From an uncultured Bacteroides sp. (lineage in GTDB: Bacteria; Bacteroidota; Bacteroidia; Bacteroidales; Bacteroidaceae), in the NCBI GenBank assembly GCA_900557355.1, contig USSR01000062.1, forward strand, positions 1-17,164: DNA of 17,164 bases, given 5' to 3'. The first letter of the stretch is position 1. Each line of letters starts with the position of its first letter. The translations under genes and the position numbers were made by a program. Positions 15,489 to 17,164 of this stretch are shown here, piece by piece. Below the pieces are notes generated by a model. The model did no database searches. It was not told where the DNA came from and saw nothing but the letters and a program-made list of their open reading frames with translations.

Positions 15489-16292
15489 ATGGAAAATTTG
15501 AGAGCGCTGATGGAGGCTGTCTGTCGTATAGCCCGTGAGGCGGGGCATTTCTTGAAGGAAGAACGGAAAAGCTTCCGCCGGGAAGTTGTGCAGGAAAAGC
15601 ATGCACATGATTATGTGTCTTATGTAGACAAAGCTTCTGAGAAGAGGATCGTATCTGCCCTTAAAGAACTGCTTCCCGAAGCCGGTTTTATCACGGAAGA
15701 AGGTTCGGCTGTGTATCAGGATGAACCCTATTGCTGGGTTGTGGACCCGCTGGACGGGACTACGAATTATATCCATGACAATGCGCCTTACTGTGTATGT
15801 ATAGCCCTTCGCTCCAGGGAGGAACTTTTGTTGGGTGTGGTGTACGATCCTTGCCGGGATGAGTGTTTCTATGGTTGGAAAGGCGGTGGCGCTTACGTAG
15901 ATGGTCAGCGGATACAGGTTTCCAATGTACAACAGATGGAAGATGCCTTTCTGGTAGTTGAACTGCCTTATAACTCGTGTCAATATGCCCGCACGGGAGA
16001 ACACTTGATACATAACCTGTATGGTAAAGTAGGTGGCATTCGTATGACCGGTTCTGCTGCCTTAGCGATATGTTATGTAGCTGCCGGACGTTTTGATGTC
16101 TGGGCGGAAGCGTTTATTGGTAAATGGGATTATTCGGCGGCCGCATTGCTTGTATTGGAGGCAGGTGGTCGGGTGACCGACTTCTATGGAAATGAAAGTT
16201 TTATAGAAGGGCATCATATTATTGCTACGAACGGACATCTGCATTCTACGTTGCAACAACTGATACAAGAAGTCCCTCCATTGGGGATGTAA
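15489..16292 (+). CDS. Inositol monophosphatase-family phosphatase
   Basis: This is a 267-residue protein of the Mg-dependent, Li-sensitive phosphatase superfamily. Metal-site signatures are in place: E70-E71-G-S, D86-P-L-D89-G-T-T-N (then YIH in place of the usual F(V/I)H), and W213-D214 in KWDYSAAALLVLEAGG. The family removes phosphate from inositol phosphates, 3'-phosphoadenosine compounds or sugar phosphates; the sequence alone does not decide which. Bacteroides make inositol lipids, so a role there is possible but unproven. I chose ATG 15489 (MENLRALMEAVCRIAREAG), which matches the family start. An in-frame ATG at 15408 would add 27 residues without family resemblance. The comF-type gene follows 17 bases later. 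Confidence 0.9.
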   Translation: MENLRALMEAVCRIAREAGHFLKEERKSFRREVVQEKHAHDYVSYVDKASEKRIVSALKELLPEAGFITEEGSAVYQDEPYCWVVDPLDGTTNYIHDNAPYCVCIALRSREELLLGVVYDPCRDECFYGWKGGGAYVDGQRIQVSNVQQMEDAFLVVELPYNSCQYARTGEHLIHNLYGKVGGIRMTGSAALAICYVAAGRFDVWAEAFIGKWDYSAAALLVLEAGGRVTDFYGNESFIEGHHIIATNGHLHSTLQQLIQEVPPLGM

Positions 16293-16309
16293 CATAAATA
16301 AACTACTTA

Positions 16310-17014
16310 ATGAAAAATACTGTGAAAATCTGGTTAGGCCCTCTGTTTCATCTCTTTTTCCCACGTTGTTGTGTGGTTTGTGGAGCTCCGCTTGTAGAAG
16401 GTGAAGAGGCTATTTGCACGCATTGCAACATTAACATGCCCCGTACCAATTACCATAAGGTAAAAGATAACCTTGTGGAGCGTATATTCTGGGGAAAGAT
16501 TCCTTTGGAACGTGCCACTTCTTATTTCTTCTATCGCAAAGGGAGTGACTTTCGCAAGATACTGCATCAGTTCAAGTATGGAGGACGAAAAGAACTGGGT
16601 GCAATAATGGGGCGTTTTATGGCTGCAGAGTTGGCTACAACAGATTTCTTTGAAGGTATAGATGTCATTATTCCTGTACCTCTGCATCCCCGTAAGCGGA
16701 AGGCGCGCGGGTACAATCAAAGTGAATGGATTGCCCGTGGAGTGTCTCAGGTAGTAGGATTGCCTGTGGACGTATCTTCGGTGATACGTGAGAAGCATAC
16801 GGATACGCAAACCCGTAAATCGACTTATGAACGTTGGGAGAATGTGGATGGCATCTTTCGGCTTCGCCATCCGGAGAATTTTGTGGGAAAGCATGTACTG
16901 ATCATTGATGATGTGTTGACTACCGGCTCTACCACTACGGCTTGTGCCGATGTTTTTCATGAAGTAGAAGGAGTACGCATTAGTGTGCTGACATTGGCGG
17001 TAGCCGAAGGATAG
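16310..17014 (+). CDS. ComF-family phosphoribosyltransferase
   Basis: This is a 234-residue protein. An N-terminal double-zinc-ribbon-like part has C20/C21, C24, C36 and C39 (CCVVCG...CTHC). The C-terminal type I phosphoribosyltransferase domain carries the PRPP-binding loop I198-I-D200-D201-V-L-T-T-G-S-T208. The VIIPVPLHPRKRKARGYNQS segment is typical of ComF/GntX. In naturally competent bacteria ComF acts in DNA uptake; elsewhere its job is unclear, and no other competence gene is in this window. The gene starts 17 bases after the IMPase gene and is probably in its operon. It is intact, of normal length, and ends 84 bases before the downstream hairpin. Confidence 0.93.
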   Translation: MKNTVKIWLGPLFHLFFPRCCVVCGAPLVEGEEAICTHCNINMPRTNYHKVKDNLVERIFWGKIPLERATSYFFYRKGSDFRKILHQFKYGGRKELGAIMGRFMAAELATTDFFEGIDVIIPVPLHPRKRKARGYNQSEWIARGVSQVVGLPVDVSSVIREKHTDTQTRKSTYERWENVDGIFRLRHPENFVGKHVLIIDDVLTTGSTTTACADVFHEVEGVRISVLTLAVAEG

Positions 17015-17041
17015 TATAAATAATGTTAATATGGAAAATGA

Positions 17042-17060
17042 ATTCGGCATTCAGCCGAAT
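17042..17060 (+). terminator. Short hairpin after the comF-type gene
   Basis: ATTCGGC (17042-17048) pairs perfectly with GCCGAAT (17054-17060) around a 5-base loop. No T run follows, so its role as a terminator is doubtful. Confidence 0.3.
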
Positions 17061-17098
17061 CTGTATCTTTGATAAAGCTATTCGTGGGACAGAAAACA

Positions 17099-17129
17099 AA
17101 AAAGGTTCGCCGTAATGACGAACCTTTTT
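17099..17129 (-). terminator. Terminator downstream of the minus-strand tRNA
   Basis: An 11-bp perfect stem (17099-17109 with 17119-17129) closes a 9-base loop. On the minus strand it is followed by TTTTTT-like bases and lies 1 base beyond the tRNA 3' end, so it fits tRNA transcription from the right. It may also stop plus-strand readthrough from the comF-type gene, as its right arm ends in a T run. Confidence 0.75.
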
Positions 17130-17130
17130 G

Positions 17131-17164
17131 CTCTTCCTCTTGGACTTGAACCAAGGACCCTCTG
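17131..17164 (-). tRNA. Partial tRNA, 3' part only, probably tRNA-Asn
   Basis: On the minus strand the visible part shows the end of an anticodon stem (CAGA), variable loop GGGTC, T stem CTTGG with loop TTCAAGT and CCAAG, the 3' acceptor strand AGGAAGA and discriminator G. No CCA is encoded. The 5' half, including the anticodon, is outside the window. The isotype is guessed from the ...TCAGAGGGTCCTTGGTTCAA-type run and from the 5' strand TCTTCCT implied by the acceptor, both similar to remembered bacterial tRNA-Asn; treat it as tentative. Confidence 0.7.

Noticed and set aside
15180..16013. 277-codon open frame on the minus strand
   Set aside because: It lies antisense to the IMPase gene and the repeat patch; the translation shows no domain, while the plus strand carries the clear IMPase motifs.
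16334..17050. 238-codon open frame on the minus strand
   Set aside because: It is fully antisense to the comF-type gene, with a low-complexity product and no recognisable motif.
17064..17071. TATCTTTG promoter-like box on the plus strand
   Set aside because: It matches the -7 consensus but has no -33 element and points into a terminator and the antisense strand of the tRNA.

Overview
The window looks like a Bacteroides (Bacteroidales) chromosome. The evidence is the Bacteroidales -7 promoter box TAnnTTTG in front of most intact genes, A/T-rich leaders without Shine-Dalgarno sequences, signal peptides ending in ...Q, a plug-less TonB-receptor-like barrel, and remnants of an Rhs/YD-repeat gene and a TraG-like conjugation gene. 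The species cannot be fixed from sequence reading alone.

Layout. 1-2340 (+): an HU DNA-binding protein with its own terminator, then arginyl-tRNA synthetase (argS). A 21-bp perfect hairpin at 2357-2403 separates argS from the convergent topA. 2417-10924 (-): topoisomerase I (topA), an outer-membrane beta-barrel, a 1010-residue exported TPR protein that probably shares an operon with the barrel, a zinc-ribbon Nudix hydrolase, and an internally deleted AlbA_2/ATPase-type regulator that keeps a good promoter.

10955-15386 is an accessory, decayed zone. It holds a 16-bp hairpin, a 94-bp quasi-palindrome built of 22-bp units, a frameshifted and truncated Rhs pseudogene (-), a TraG/VirD4-like conjugation pseudogene (+), and a patch of short direct and inverted repeats near 15180-15296. 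Intact small genes sit among these: a lipoprotein and a DEDDh exonuclease (+, probably one transcript) and a secreted DUF1573-like protein (-).

15387-17014 (+): an inositol-monophosphatase-family protein and a ComF-type phosphoribosyltransferase, 17 bp apart and probably co-transcribed. The window ends inside a minus-strand tRNA (probably tRNA-Asn) with its terminator.

No complete new defence or mobile system is present. The most notable signals are the quasi-palindrome, the in-frame double deletion in the AlbA_2-type gene, the traces of conjugative and Rhs DNA, and the TPR/plug-less barrel pair.
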